Source: Apostichopus japonicus (Eukaryota > Echinodermata > Holothuroidea > Aspidochirotida > Stichopodidae). Taken from it: DNA of 64,000 bases. Where the stretch lies: contig NC_092570.1 of NCBI RefSeq assembly GCF_037975245.1, positions 6,181,001 through 6,245,000 of the forward strand. The letters are read 5' to 3'. The notes beneath the pieces were generated by a model that saw nothing but the letters and a program-made list of their open reading frames with translations, ran no database searches and was not told where the DNA came from. A program made the translations under genes and the position numbers. Positions within the stretch are counted from its first letter, which is position 1; the number at the start of each line of letters is the position of its first letter. This document shows positions 37,169 through 49,020 of this stretch, one piece after another.

Positions 37169-37988
37169 AATTGTTTTATTTGAGTTTTCTGAGAAAAGAG
37201 AAATTGAGGTAAAAGTTTTATCCATGGAAGAAATGTTTTGTTATGGGGACAAATACCAGCTGTTGGGCTGTTTACTTTTTCAAAAGCAGACTTTTCCCTC
37301 TGCTTGTGAGATAGTTGGGGAGGGGGGGGGGGATGGGTAGAATACTTTGGTCGGTGCCATACGGTCTATCCCAAGTAGGAGCCAATGACAGTCTTGCACA
37401 TTTGCAGCCTATAAAGTACTGATATCCTTAAAGTCCTGCACTGACATTAGAAACTCGGTTATTGTGGATGAGTTTGTTGGGGGGGGGGGGGGGGTTGAGG
37501 TTGTAATGGAGGGTGACACATGAAGTAAATTTATATATTTAGCTTGAGATTTCAAAGAAAAAGAAAGTATGATGATTATTAATATCACCTTGGTATTTTC
37601 CATATTCACCTTGATGTACATAGTATAACCATTACAAAGAGACAGGGTTCATGTTAGAATTTGTAACTTCCATTTCATTCAGAATGTTTTGTTTGTAACA
37701 TGTTAGCCAACATGCCTCATAGGTTTATTTCTTTCTTTTTATTTGGCAATGGTTCTTTGTTTTGACTTTGAAAGTTCATTTTTATCATTCTATTCTGTAT
37801 CCACTGTACATGATTTCTATAACACAGTTGTTTCCTTTACAGAGCGTTCTGTCTGTCATTCCTTGATGTCTCTGTTAACACAGTTTGTAGTATATGGTAT
37901 GTCTTCACTGTTGACAAGCAAGCAAAAGTAAAACAAAATTCAAATTTTCATTCAAATAAGTAAATCACTAAAAATAACATAATTGGTT

Positions 37989-38345
37989 GTAATGAGATGA
38001 AATATATCCTATGGACAAAGGGAAGGAGATTATGGAGTAATTGATGTAAGAGGACATTAAAGGTAAAATGGAATGAAACAGACATGACAGTTGTGGCAAA
38101 TTCTAGATATTAATTTGTTGCTGATGGAGATGGACCATCTCATTTGTGAGATGAAGAAGGGGAGGGTGTAATGAGATGAAATATATCCTATAGACAAAGG
38201 GAAGGAGATGATGGGGTAATTAATGTAAGAGGACATTAATAAAATTGAATTAAACAGACATATGAAAGTAGTGGCAAATTCTAAATATTAATTTGTTGCT
38301 GATGGAGATGGACCATCTCATTTGTGAGATAAAGAAGGGGGGGGG
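37989..38345. repeat. Tandem duplication of a 179-bp unit
   Basis: Two adjacent copies begin gtaatgagatgaaatatatc at 37989 and 38168 and end in gatggaccatctcatttgtg. They differ by scattered substitutions and small deletions. No coding potential is seen. Confidence 0.9.
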
Positions 38346-40459
38346 GGGGCTGCCTAATTACAGAAAATAAATATGAGAAGATTGCCTACTGTTAATTTCT
38401 AAAAGCAGAAAATTGTAATTTTGACTCCACTAGGCAAACCATATCACCCAGGGGAAACCCAGTTTTGCAAATAACACTTGGTTATAACAAACCATTCAAA
38501 AGTCAACTTAGTAGTCGAGTTGTAATACACATTAGTACATATAATTTGATGTAAAAACAATGTTCTGCTATGTAGTAACTGAGGCGGCATTTCGTTTCAT
38601 GCTTTCAAGAAAGAGGCGGCCAAGTCGCTAGATTTTATTTTAGTAGTGAAAGAAAGTTGAATTGACTTTATAAAATAAAATAAAAAATATTACAAATCCA
38701 ATGTTATCCTTCCTTTTTAAATATGTATTCAATAAATCTTCAATTGTACATAATAAACCACATATAACATAAATAATATAATTTGAATAAAAATCTATTC
38801 AAGAAATTAAGCCATTGATGCTTAACACCTGCCGCTTTCCTGAAATTCGAATTGCCATAATTTTGTGAAAGTACGACATCACATAAATACATAAACATTA
38901 CATAATCATTGCTGCGACATGGAATCTATAATAAACAAACAAAATGTAAACCCTGAATTTCATGAGTCGACAACATGTGCGCACGGCCAAGCTCTTTAAA
39001 GAGGGCACTAATCAGCAGGAAGAATTGATTAGAATAAATCCTCATTAAATTCGTATTTGAAATAAAAAATGTGTTGTAACGTAACGAAATTATCCCAACC
39101 CACGCCACCCCATTAACATCTCAAACAGTTGAAAGGTATAACTTTTAATTTGCAGGCCTACACGAAAGGCATAACTGATAAATGACATGTAACAGTACAT
39201 ATCATGCATGTGCGTGTGTTGGTATTTATGTTCCGTTACATTGTCATCCCTGCTTCTCAGCAAATAATTTCACAGCGCACCTTCGTTATCTTAGAATTGC
39301 TGCATTTCACTAATGATGATTTATTGTAATGCCATTATAGTTATACACTGTTGAAATTAATGTTATGAGAGAAATGTCAAAACTTACAGTTCTGTGACAG
39401 CTGATTTCATCAAAGGAATCAAATGCAATATAATATGAAGAAAACATTTCTTTTTATAAGCATTGACACCTACACAACAACCATTTTCATTCGATTAATT
39501 TGAATAAAAACAAAAATTACATCAATTCTGTATACTGTTATTTAGTATGTAAACTTAAATGGTTGTAAATAACACACACAATAAGTTATCTTACAAACCG
39601 ATACTAAAAATACTAAATAATGTTACAATCGATATGCACGTGACAACTACACTATACTCATCCCATTACAAGATCAGAGAATGGGTATATTTTTAGAAAG
39701 TTGCATCTCAAAGTTGCATCTGACAGGTATAAAGTTCGGTTGGTCATAAAGCTCAATCAGCTGTATTTTAATTCACACTGGCATCATAATAACATAAAAC
39801 TCTTTGCCTATACACATGAATGCATCGGAATGTTAGTAAACTGGTACAATTTTGGCAAAGTATTAACGATTATTCGCGTATACCCAAAATAAAGACCAGT
39901 GAATTTTCTCTCTGAGGTGCCATTTTAATGTAGGTTTGGCGTACTCTTAAATAGAACGAATGTTGTTTACTGCCACGTGGCCATTAGAGATAATGTTTGT
40001 AAACGACAAGATTGAACACTGTAACCACTAATATAACATTTTAAAGAAGACGATTAAGGTATAGATCTAACAGCTGGAGAATGTTCTAATGAAATCCTCC
40101 TACATGGCAAGGTAAATGGATTTTTGCAGGGAAGTGTTGATACAACGCAATCTTCGTCAGATAGACTCAGTGCTATAATAATGATTACAGTATTTTCAAC
40201 AGAAATCGTGACTACTAACAATTTTCTTTTCGTACAAATGAGACTTTAAAACATATCATTTCATAATATAATTTGATCAGATTGTACAATGCTGATATGT
40301 TTACGGTATCCTTGATGAAAAATGGTCAGGAATTATCATGACCCGTTTCAGTGATAGGCTTACTCTTGGAGGAATGTGCTAAGATGAAAGACGTTTTAAT
40401 GCTTAGTTTTGGATGCATTAGTATCACCCAAAAGCACACATTTATGCGAATGGTTATGA
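38346..40459. other. Intergenic region / 3' flank of zinc-finger gene
   Basis: No gene is supported. The part next to 40460 should include the 3' UTR of the minus-strand zinc-finger gene. Minus-strand AATAAA occurs near 39322, but no single polyadenylation site stands out. The sequence is AT-rich and largely free of the GC-rich MITEs seen elsewhere. Confidence 0.45.
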
Positions 40460-43400
40460 TCATTGAATATGCAGTGGCCACTTGACACCACTCTGGTAGT
40501 TCATGGTCTGATTTCTACTTGCAAAGTAACCCACATTACGCTCACAATTTTCGAAATTTGAAACATGGTTTGCAATGTTGGGATGAAAGCCATAGGGGTT
40601 GCTATTTGATGGTTGAACCTGATATCCAGCTGGGCGCCCAATAAACATTTGTTGCAAGCCTGAGCTTTCTGCCAATGAACCAACGTATGAATCCCCCACA
40701 GAATTGTAAAATGTCTGAAAACGTTCAGCGGGTAACCCATGAACGGATCCCACTTTTGTAGTGCATAATCTAGACTCAGCTGGGCGGTTACTGACGTTGG
40801 AAGGAATGTTGATATTGGCATCGATATGATTTTGTGGATGAGCTGGGACAAGATCCAAACTATTTCCAGAATGGTTAGAACGATGAATAGGTAAAAGCTG
40901 CTCGTAGAGTACGTTATTCTCAATACTGGGATTGTATCTAAGCGCTCCAACTGCACCATTATAACCACTGCTTTTTGAAAAGCCCGACGGGTCCGCAATA
41001 CCAATTTCGGCCAAACTGGGAGACATTGACAATCCATGGCTATGTAGACTTTGCAATCCCATTTCGGTTTGATAATTTGGAGTAAAAGTACTGTTTTGTT
41101 CAACGGGAGGTAAATATGGTGTTTTAGTACCCTGAGCGACACTAACAATATTGGGGATCAAGCGACAGACATTGGAATGTCCACTTGTATGATCGAGTAC
41201 TGCGGAATCCGAGCTACCTATCGATGGTTTGGTCTGGTTGTTCATCTGGCACTCATCATCATCGGAAATTGGTTCATATTTAGGAAGAAACATTCTCTCA
41301 GATAATGCCCCAGATGGATTCAGTTCGGTGGTACTGCAAGGATGGGTGTAATAACTACAACTTGAATCATTTGGTTCTTCCTCACGTAGAGGCTCCCGCT
41401 TTACTTTAGTGATTGTCGCTTCACTGCCAATGTCATTCCAGGTTGCAGCATTCCCAACTGATCCCCTGACATGGTCAATAAGCGGTACGCAAGGTGAAAT
41501 GTTCTCAATGCTCTGTGGATGATCTACAGAATGCTTGCTCACATCTACAGTGGATATTTCAAGAGGTTCCGTTTTAATGACAATGTTGGGATTATGAGTA
41601 AAAGAAGAAAGTGCTTCTCCTGTTAGACCATCAGGTTTGATTAAAGGTAAGGCTAAGTTGACGCTATTAGAGTGGTTCGTTCCAGCGTCTTGGCTTGTAT
41701 TATTAACAATAACCTCCGTTTTCATGTCGTCATTACTTGAGGTGTCGTTTTCTTTATCATTCATTAGGTCATACTCGTCCACAGGCTCAGGCGAAGGTTG
41801 GCTTGTGACATCACGCTTGGCTGTTACGACAACAGCGTTTCGATTATTATCCATTACTTCTGTTTCCGATTCTACATTTATTGCAACACAATTTGTGTCA
41901 CTATCGACTATATTACAATCAGACGGTAAAACACAAGGATATCTTACAAGTGAACGACCTGCCAACTCTTGAACAGTAACTTGTTCATTCTTTATACTAA
42001 CTCGGGAAGTTATTGCAGGACCTGGAATTGTGGAGTGACTTTCTTGTCCTTCACACCTGTTTCGGGAAGTCATCACCAGCGTTGGTAATTCAGCACTTGC
42101 ATGGTTACAACTGTCTTGCTCATGATCCACTGGTTCAGATTTGATTGAAGATGGTAACTCTTTAGATTTGGAATTTGACTTTAAGGTAAACTCGGTGTTA
42201 CTAGAATTGATGCCATGTCGCTGAAGTCTAGTATCTGCACCAGATAAATTTGTTTTTATATGACAAACAGCGTCTTTAATTTCACTTTGAAAATCCATCA
42301 TCTCTTGTTTAACTCTGATACTCTGATAGGAAGTTGCAACAAAAGTGGTCTCTGGAGTTGTTGGTGAAAGTTCGCACCTTTCAGATTGATTATATTCTGT
42401 ACTGATTCCCTCACGCTCCTGTTTGATAAAGCAGGTTCCATGGTCGACATTGTCTTGTAACTTTAATTTGACAAGCCGAACCCTTGCTACCTTCATCTTC
42501 ATATGTGCGATCACTTCCGTCTCGTTCGAGACATTTTCTTGCATTCCCTTCTCTCCGCAATATTCCACGGATCCTGTCATGACTTTTCGAACAAAATCTT
42601 GTTTTTCTCCAACCTTTTCACCGAGGTCCTCAGACGATACGTCGGACAATATGTCATCCTCATGTTCCTCGTGCTTTTCGCGATAGTCAACTGTAGATTT
42701 TAAACCCTTCAATTTCGATACTGTAGATCTAGTTAATCTTTGACGTGATACTGCATTACACTCATCTCGACCTTTTTCTGTGCATTGCTCTGTCCGCGGA
42801 GATGCTGTAACATGTTCATCCATAAATGAAGAATCCGAATCCGAATCGATGCATATTGATTCTGCATCTGTGCTTGGTTCTGAAGTTAAATCGGTGTCTG
42901 ACTCTGACGCTGTGTCTGACTCTGAGGTTTCAACTTTAGCCAATTTACGTGATTGTAATTGTAATGCCTGTTTACGTTTCCAAGTTTTGACTTGATGTCC
43001 TTCTAATGATGACTCCGAGTCTTCAACTTTAGACTGTTTACGTGATTTTAATTTTAATGCCTGCTTACGTTTCCTAGCTCTGACCTGATGTCCTTCTAAT
43101 GATGACTCAGAGTCTTGATGTCCTTTTAATGATAACTCCAAGTCTTCAACTGTAGCCTGTTTACGTGATTGTAATTTTAAGGCTTGTTTACGTTTCCTAG
43201 CTCTGACTTGATGTCCTTCTGATGATGAATCTGAGTCTTCAACTTTAGCATGTTTACGTGATTGTAATTGAAATGCTTGCTTTCGTTTCCTAGCTCTGAC
43301 TTTATGTCTTTCAAATGATGGCTCCGAGTCTTCAACTTCAGGTGGTTCACACGACTTTGATTGTAATGCTTGTTTATGTTTCGTAGTGTTACCTGGATGT

Positions 43401-46114
43401 CCTTCTGATGATGAATCCGAGTCTTCAACTGTAGGCTGTCTACGTGATTGTAATTGCAATGCTTGCTTACTTTTCCTAGATTTGACTGGATGTCCTTCTA
43501 ATGATGACTCTGAGTCTTCAACTCTAGGCGGTTCACACAATTTTGATTGTATTGCTTGTTTACGTTTCGAAGTGTAACCTTGATATTCTTCTAATGATGC
43601 CTGTTTAAGTTTCCTAGTTTTGACTTGATGTCCTTCTAATGATGACTGCGAGTCTCCAAATTTAGCCTGTTTACGTGATTGTAATTGTAATGCCTGCTTA
43701 TGTTTCCTAGCTTTGACTGGATGTCCTTCTAATGATGGCTCCGAGTCTTCAGCTTCAGGCGGTTCACACGATTTTGATTGTAATGCTTGTTTACGTTGCG
43801 TAGTGTTACCTTGATGCCCTTCTGATAATGTGTCAGAGGGATGATGTGTACGCATGTGCATACGGTAAGCATGAAGACTTCTCGGGTAGGAACCATTACA
43901 CTTTCCGCACAAGACAGTTGGTCTATTCACCTGCGCAGCAACAGCAAGTTTGTTATCTGTGGTCAACTGAGAACTGTTTTCCCATGTCAATAAATTTTGT
44001 TTAGGTTGATGCTGCAGCATTGTACTCGCCCCTATTCCAGTAGTTTGCTTTTGGCGATTAAGGAGTTGCGAGACAACGGGAGGAGGGATCCTGTTCATCG
44101 AATGAACGAAAGGCGCCTTCCAAATATTTCCCTGTAGGCTGTTCAATGCAATTTCTTGCAAGGGATGTTGCATTTGAACAGGGTTCGGATTGGTTACTAC
44201 GAGTACTGGCAAATTTATTAATGTAAAATTCGGTACCATTGCTCCAAAAGAAGGTGCCCCAGTGTCTGCTTGCATTGATGAAATTGCTTTCGGAGTATGT
44301 TGGAGTGGTTGTTGGGCAGGTGGAATGGTTAAAACGTTGGGTACACGCCTTATATCATTGAATTCCGTTGTAAGTTCTTTTCTTAAGATGGATTTCTCAC
44401 TTGAAAGGACACAATGTTGTTTATTTTCTCCAATTGAGTATTTCTTAACATGATTACACTTATCGAGATTTTCACATTCATGGTGGGCATCAGATGATGG
44501 ATCTGTAGCATGTGGATCGAAAATGTTCACATCATTGTTGGCAGTAGTTTGCTCAGTACCGGACGGAGTATCATTATCCTTCTCTGTACTTGAATCATCG
44601 AGGGATATCACTTTCTCAGATTGGGTTAGAGGAGAACTAGCTTTATAGGTGTGTTTGCCTTTGTGTGCCTCGCTTAAACTTAATTCAGGTTTTCGATAGT
44701 TCGAAATATCCTTGTTCACCGACGTCGAACTTGTCTCTGTTGGGTGACTTAATTTGTCTTGTTCTTCTAGGTCCATTTGTTCATCAGCCGGAGAACTGTT
44801 GTAATTTTGGTGAATCAATTTTAAATCGTTGTCGATACTACCATGTCTTTGCTCAGACAACGAAGAGGCTTTATCATATTTTTGACTATGTAAGAAATTG
44901 TTTTGAGTACTTAAAATGTCGACTTTCTTAGGTTCAGTTACAATTAGTGCTCTAAACATACTTACGTGTTTAGAGTCGTTACTTGCCGATACAATGCTGG
45001 AACTGTTTTCATTGGTGGATTTCAGAGAAACTGAATCAAGTTGCTTCTTTTCTTCGGAAGAGGCTCCTGCAGGAGGTTTACCACCTGCAGATTTTTGTTT
45101 CCATTCAGTATTGTCACATGGTGACTTTGCTTTGTCAATCTTCCATTCAGGGTCACTGTCACCTTCTCCTTCCGATTCCTCTTGCCCTGAGGTTTTCTTG
45201 TAAGATTTAGCTGAATTTTTCTTTTTCTTACAAAGTCGAGTAGGCAGCCGTTTTGTTGTCCACCTTTTTTGCTCTTTCGTAATTTCTGCAATATTTTCAT
45301 CTTCTTCATCCGTACCAGAGGTTACTGAGTCTTTGAGATCACCACCTTTGCTGTCTACATTTTGAAGCTCCGGGTGCGTCTTTTCGTGTTCACGAAGACC
45401 ACGTTTTGTTCTGTATTCCGAAGAGCACACCTTGCATTTCAACAAAGACTCTACAGCATATGCTCCTGTTATTTCGTGTAATTTTAGATGCCGATTCAAA
45501 TCTCGCTGTGTCCTGTACCTATTATCACACTTTTTACAATCGAGTAATACTTCGCCCTTCTTGTGGGTAAGGAGATGCCTGGTCAAGGAACAGCTCTGGG
45601 AAAATGAAAGACTGCACTTTGTACAAACGTACGGCATATCTCCTGTGTGAATACGCATGTGCCTTGACAACAAATTATGTCCAAAACTCTTTTTACATAT
45701 AGGGCATACCCCTCTTTGCTTCCCTTTGTTGTTTATGTTTTCCTGGTTGCCAGTATTCTGGGTTTTCTTCTCAACTGCATTGATGGATATTCTCTCCATG
45801 GAAGTTACACTTTTATCTTTGCATGCAGTCAAAGGTTTGGCTTGCGATGGGCTTGAGTTTAAGTCGGATTCTTTTTGGACAGTGTTGAAGACTCGAAGAA
45901 ATCCGTTCTGATCGAAGAGATGAATCATGAAACAATATCTTGCAACGTGTGTCCCCAGTTTTTCGACAGAAGTAAATGCTTGGAAACAGTGGTCACATTT
46001 GTACCACAAATCGTTTCTTGGGACGACTTCAGTATTACATGAACTCTTGGATGTGCCTCCATCATTCACATGCTCACCTCTGTCGATGATGGTCGAGAGA
46101 TTTGGAGTTTCCAT
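40460..46114 (-). CDS. Large C2H2 zinc-finger protein, 1884 aa
   Basis: One uninterrupted frame of 1884 codons. A C2HC-type finger lies at 38-61 (YKCDHC..HVARYC). Four C2H2 fingers follow at about 137-247: GVCPICKKSFGHNLLSRHM, YVCTKCSLSFSQSCSLTRH, LDCKKCDNRYRTQRDLNRH and LKCKVCSSEYRTKRGLREH. An isolated finger (VLCGKCNGSYPRSLHAYRMH) lies at about 735-757. Residues about 760-1055 are a 31-aa tandem repeat rich in K, Q, R, E and S, then an acidic Ser-rich stretch. Residues about 1230-1610 carry many SUMO-type psi-K-x-E motifs; the C-terminus is disordered and Asn/Ser-rich. It is probably a nuclear DNA-binding transcription regulator; targets are unknown and no orthologue is recognised. An acceptor (TTCCAG) 14 bases before the ATG implies an upstream noncoding exon, and divergent DNAH2 lies beyond. 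Confidence 0.92.
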   Translation of the reverse strand: METPNLSTIIDRGEHVNDGGTSKSSCNTEVVPRNDLWYKCDHCFQAFTSVEKLGTHVARYCFMIHLFDQNGFLRVFNTVQKESDLNSSPSQAKPLTACKDKSVTSMERISINAVEKKTQNTGNQENINNKGKQRGVCPICKKSFGHNLLSRHMRIHTGDMPYVCTKCSLSFSQSCSLTRHLLTHKKGEVLLDCKKCDNRYRTQRDLNRHLKLHEITGAYAVESLLKCKVCSSEYRTKRGLREHEKTHPELQNVDSKGGDLKDSVTSGTDEEDENIAEITKEQKRWTTKRLPTRLCKKKKNSAKSYKKTSGQEESEGEGDSDPEWKIDKAKSPCDNTEWKQKSAGGKPPAGASSEEKKQLDSVSLKSTNENSSSIVSASNDSKHVSMFRALIVTEPKKVDILSTQNNFLHSQKYDKASSLSEQRHGSIDNDLKLIHQNYNSSPADEQMDLEEQDKLSHPTETSSTSVNKDISNYRKPELSLSEAHKGKHTYKASSPLTQSEKVISLDDSSTEKDNDTPSGTEQTTANNDVNIFDPHATDPSSDAHHECENLDKCNHVKKYSIGENKQHCVLSSEKSILRKELTTEFNDIRRVPNVLTIPPAQQPLQHTPKAISSMQADTGAPSFGAMVPNFTLINLPVLVVTNPNPVQMQHPLQEIALNSLQGNIWKAPFVHSMNRIPPPVVSQLLNRQKQTTGIGASTMLQHQPKQNLLTWENSSQLTTDNKLAVAAQVNRPTVLCGKCNGSYPRSLHAYRMHMRTHHPSDTLSEGHQGNTTQRKQALQSKSCEPPEAEDSEPSLEGHPVKARKHKQALQLQSRKQAKFGDSQSSLEGHQVKTRKLKQASLEEYQGYTSKRKQAIQSKLCEPPRVEDSESSLEGHPVKSRKSKQALQLQSRRQPTVEDSDSSSEGHPGNTTKHKQALQSKSCEPPEVEDSEPSFERHKVRARKRKQAFQLQSRKHAKVEDSDSSSEGHQVRARKRKQALKLQSRKQATVEDLELSLKGHQDSESSLEGHQVRARKRKQALKLKSRKQSKVEDSESSLEGHQVKTWKRKQALQLQSRKLAKVETSESDTASESDTDLTSEPSTDAESICIDSDSDSSFMDEHVTASPRTEQCTEKGRDECNAVSRQRLTRSTVSKLKGLKSTVDYREKHEEHEDDILSDVSSEDLGEKVGEKQDFVRKVMTGSVEYCGEKGMQENVSNETEVIAHMKMKVARVRLVKLKLQDNVDHGTCFIKQEREGISTEYNQSERCELSPTTPETTFVATSYQSIRVKQEMMDFQSEIKDAVCHIKTNLSGADTRLQRHGINSSNTEFTLKSNSKSKELPSSIKSEPVDHEQDSCNHASAELPTLVMTSRNRCEGQESHSTIPGPAITSRVSIKNEQVTVQELAGRSLVRYPCVLPSDCNIVDSDTNCVAINVESETEVMDNNRNAVVVTAKRDVTSQPSPEPVDEYDLMNDKENDTSSNDDMKTEVIVNNTSQDAGTNHSNSVNLALPLIKPDGLTGEALSSFTHNPNIVIKTEPLEISTVDVSKHSVDHPQSIENISPCVPLIDHVRGSVGNAATWNDIGSEATITKVKREPLREEEPNDSSCSYYTHPCSTTELNPSGALSERMFLPKYEPISDDDECQMNNQTKPSIGSSDSAVLDHTSGHSNVCRLIPNIVSVAQGTKTPYLPPVEQNSTFTPNYQTEMGLQSLHSHGLSMSPSLAEIGIADPSGFSKSSGYNGAVGALRYNPSIENNVLYEQLLPIHRSNHSGNSLDLVPAHPQNHIDANINIPSNVSNRPAESRLCTTKVGSVHGLPAERFQTFYNSVGDSYVGSLAESSGLQQMFIGRPAGYQVQPSNSNPYGFHPNIANHVSNFENCERNVGYFASRNQTMNYQSGVKWPLHIQ
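42950..43850 (-). repeat. 93-bp coding tandem repeat in zinc-finger gene
   Basis: About ten units of roughly 31 codons encode variants of KRKQALQLQSRKQAKVEDSE followed by SSLEGHQVRAR. Two unit types alternate: one with QLQSRKQ and one with QSKSCEPPE. Two units are internally deleted. Frame is kept throughout, so selection has preserved the open frame. The units resemble no named domain. Confidence 0.9.
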
Positions 46115-46490
46115 ATCTTTCTTATTATCTGGAATAAAACGGAAGCAAGCATTGGATTAAACTTGAGGTACATGTCTTCATAGTTAGCAAATAACAGTGC
46201 ACAACCCTATATCTCAGCTATAATGAATAAGGCTCACATAGATCAATGGGCTACATTTGCCCAATTAGCATTCCAACGTAAACATTGCCTAACTGTTGAA
46301 GGCTAAGCCGGTTTCAAATTTGAAAGAAAAGAGGACTAGTTAGCCTAAAGGTCGCCCGCAATGAGGTTGCCCACGTGTTACACCTGTTTGTATGTAAGAC
46401 AAGATAAAGATGAAATGAACCTGCACGTAAGATCCGATTATCGACAATTAAGGCTACGAATGATCGATAAAACGGCGATATACATCTGAA

Positions 46491-46616
46491 AGCTTTCTAG
46501 TCACTTCGCCCAACAACATTTCGCCCAACTGTCATTTCGCCCAACCAGCCTGGTCATTTCGCCCAACCAGCCTGGTCATTTCGCCCAACCAGCATGGTCA
46601 TTTCGCCCAACCTTGA
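46491..46616. repeat. 22-bp tandem array, six copies (TTCGCCCAAC)
   Basis: Six copies of a unit ending in TTTCGCCCAAC; the later ones have the 22-base form cagcctggtcatttcgccca. The leading sequence GCTTTCTAGTCACTTCGCCC matches, in inverted orientation, the outer edge of the array ending near 49024. The sequence after the array (gattaaatatgatatttc) also follows the array at 48053. Confidence 0.9.
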
Positions 46617-46674
46617 TTAAATCATCTGTTTTTTATCTCCATGATTAAATATGATATTTCAAAAGTGTATGTTA

Positions 46675-46945
46675 TGTTAAGAAGCATGTTTACCGTAGGT
46701 CGAATTGTCGGTACACCCAAAGTTGATATGGTACCCGGAATGAGTATAACGTTTTTATCTTTACACTTGATGAGTTCATGGAGACTTTGGATTGTACTAA
46801 GAGGTGATAGTCACATTATGTGGCTTACAATGAATAATATTTTTTTAAGAAGTTGTTGATTTTGGTATTCAGGGCCTGTATACTATAAAATGGTATTTAT
46901 ATTGTTATTTATAGCAATAAGGACTGCTCTGTGCATGCTGAAATC
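46675..46945 (-). mobile_element. LINE endonuclease-region fragment
   Basis: This is an inverted, diverged copy of the plus-strand segment at about 50470-50735, alignable over its whole length with substitutions and small indels. Since that segment belongs to the endonuclease region of a LINE, this is a second, truncated copy on the opposite strand. It directly follows a 22-bp repeat array. Confidence 0.75.
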
Positions 46946-48052
46946 ATCAGTCGACAGTTTGGATGTACAAGAAAAAACACTATTTCATTAATTGAAGCAA
47001 TATGTTCAATCAAATTAATCGTCCGGGTGAAGCAACTTACGTAAATTATGTTCCTCTTATGTGCCTCTGAGTGACCAAAATACCCCGACTCCAACCATCT
47101 ACTTCAAAATATCAATTTATGATTTAGCGGGCGTATGATCATGATTTTATGAAGTGATGAGGTTTGTTCAATCCGTGTCACTAATTGATTGTTACATTGC
47201 AATTCATGAAGGAATATTAACAACTAACTGGGCCCAGAACATAAGTTGACGAAAGGCTTGCGGGTTAAAGTTAGGAGACAGACACTACAAACTGGCACCT
47301 ATAGCAGCGATACAGGATAAATACTGAGTGAATAGGATGGCTAGGAATTTTATGTACCGTAAAGCATCACAAAAACAAATACGCAGCTAGAACGTAGTAG
47401 AGAATGACAGTCGCCGTAAGTATAGATGATGACGTACTTAATCATTCTTGTATATCTAGGCCAAATTAAGTCTTAATCGTGGAAGTTTTGTCGGACCGTC
47501 CAGCTTCAATGCGATACAAATTAAACATTTATGTGTCTGTTATACTGTATCTTGAATGTCTCATGGTATTTTGTCATCAAACGTTAAAGGCAGAGCCGTA
47601 ACTTCTCGGTTACGCCTTCCCGCTGAAAGCCCTATAGGCTTTGACTGTATAGGGCGTGGTCGGATACGTGTTACAGCGTAGAGATACCTTGTTGATGAAC
47701 GTAAACCAAATACTGGTTACTGAATGCAAAATGTTTTCAAACCGCTATGGTGTTCAGTTAGTCTTGAAAAGTAACAATTTAAATTGGCTCAAGTCATTAT
47801 TGTAGTTTTAGATACAGTACAGTATATCTCCCACATCTGGGACCAGAAATATACTTCACACAAGGATAAGTTGAGCTTCAATCTTCACAATTGTTTTTTT
47901 TAAAATAATTTTAATAAATGGAAGTCACTAACTTAACCTTACAACTAGCCACTAAACATCAACTTATAACTAGCCACAGCTGAATTATATCATCCTTGCA
48001 AGTTTTAAAGATTATCAAACAATAGCAGTTGTTGCTGTAGTTGGAAGCAGGA
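46946..48052. other. Gene-less spacer
   Basis: No feature could be supported. The sequence is unique-looking; it may include part of the 5' leader intron of the zinc-finger gene. Confidence 0.4.
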
Positions 48053-49020
48053 CACTTCGCCCAACAACCATTTCGCCCAACTGCCATTTCGCCCAACCTT
48101 ACCATTTCGCCCAACCAGCCTGGTCATTTCGCCCAACCAGCCTGGTCATTTCGCCCAACCAGCCTGGTCATTTCGCCCAACCAGCCTGGTCATTTCGCCC
48201 AACCAGTCTGGTCATTTCGCCCAACCTTGATTAAATATGATATTTCAAAAGGAAACGTTCGGGAATTGTTAACGTTACAGGATACGAACCGAATATTAAG
48301 GAATCTTGAGGATGGATCAGAGTTTTAGGGGTTAGGTTTGATATAGTAAACGTTCGGGAATTGTTAACGTTACGGGATACGAACCGAGTATTAAGGAAAC
48401 ATGAAGTCGTGGTTAAATTGATTACTTATGTGATTACATATGTGGTTACATTGATAAAGTGGTTACATTGATTAAATATAATAAATCAATATTACGGACG
48501 GGTTTTATATATTTTTTTCTTCAACTTAATAAGGAAACGTTCGGGAATTGTTAGTCAGTAGGATGGATCAGTGTTTTAGGGGTTAGGTTTGATAGGTTTT
48601 TATGAAGACCGATTCCCCTGTTTTTGTATAATAAGATAACTTCCATTGCATGCGTAAACGCCTAAAGTAGTGTAATCCTCCCATTATACCCGAAATAACT
48701 GCTCAGACTCCGATCGATATCGAGCGGACCTCACTTTTTTATTTACCTATTGCGAAGTAACCTAACCCAAAATAAATCAAATTGAACTAGTGGAATAGAA
48801 AAAGTAATATTATTCTGACTGAATATTAGTAAAAATAAGGTTGGGCGAAATGACCATGCTGGTTGGGCGAAATGACCATGCTGGTTGGGCGAAATGACTA
48901 TGATGGTTGGGCGAAATGACCATGCTGGTTGGGCGAAATGACCAGGCTGGTTGGGCGAAATGACCAGGCTGGTTGGGCGAATGGCAGTTGGGCGAAATGG
49001 TTGTTGGGCGAAGTGACTAG
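48053..49020. mobile_element. Element bounded by inverted 22-bp arrays (9 + 9 copies)
   Basis: A nine-copy array at 48053-48227 (CACTTCGCCCAACAACCATT, then units of cagcctggtcatttcgccca) is mirrored by a nine-copy array at 48839-49015 in reverse orientation, ending tggttgttgggcgaagtg. The core of about 600 bp contains direct repeats of AAACGTTCGGGAATTGTTA (near 48251, 48350 and 48534) and no coding frame. The structure suggests a non-autonomous element with array-type ends. No target duplication could be identified, and the superfamily is unknown. Confidence 0.65.

Noticed and set aside
40501-41148. 215-codon minus-strand frame inside the zinc-finger gene
   Set aside because: An out-of-frame shadow of the 1884-residue frame; hydrophobic composition without domain motifs.
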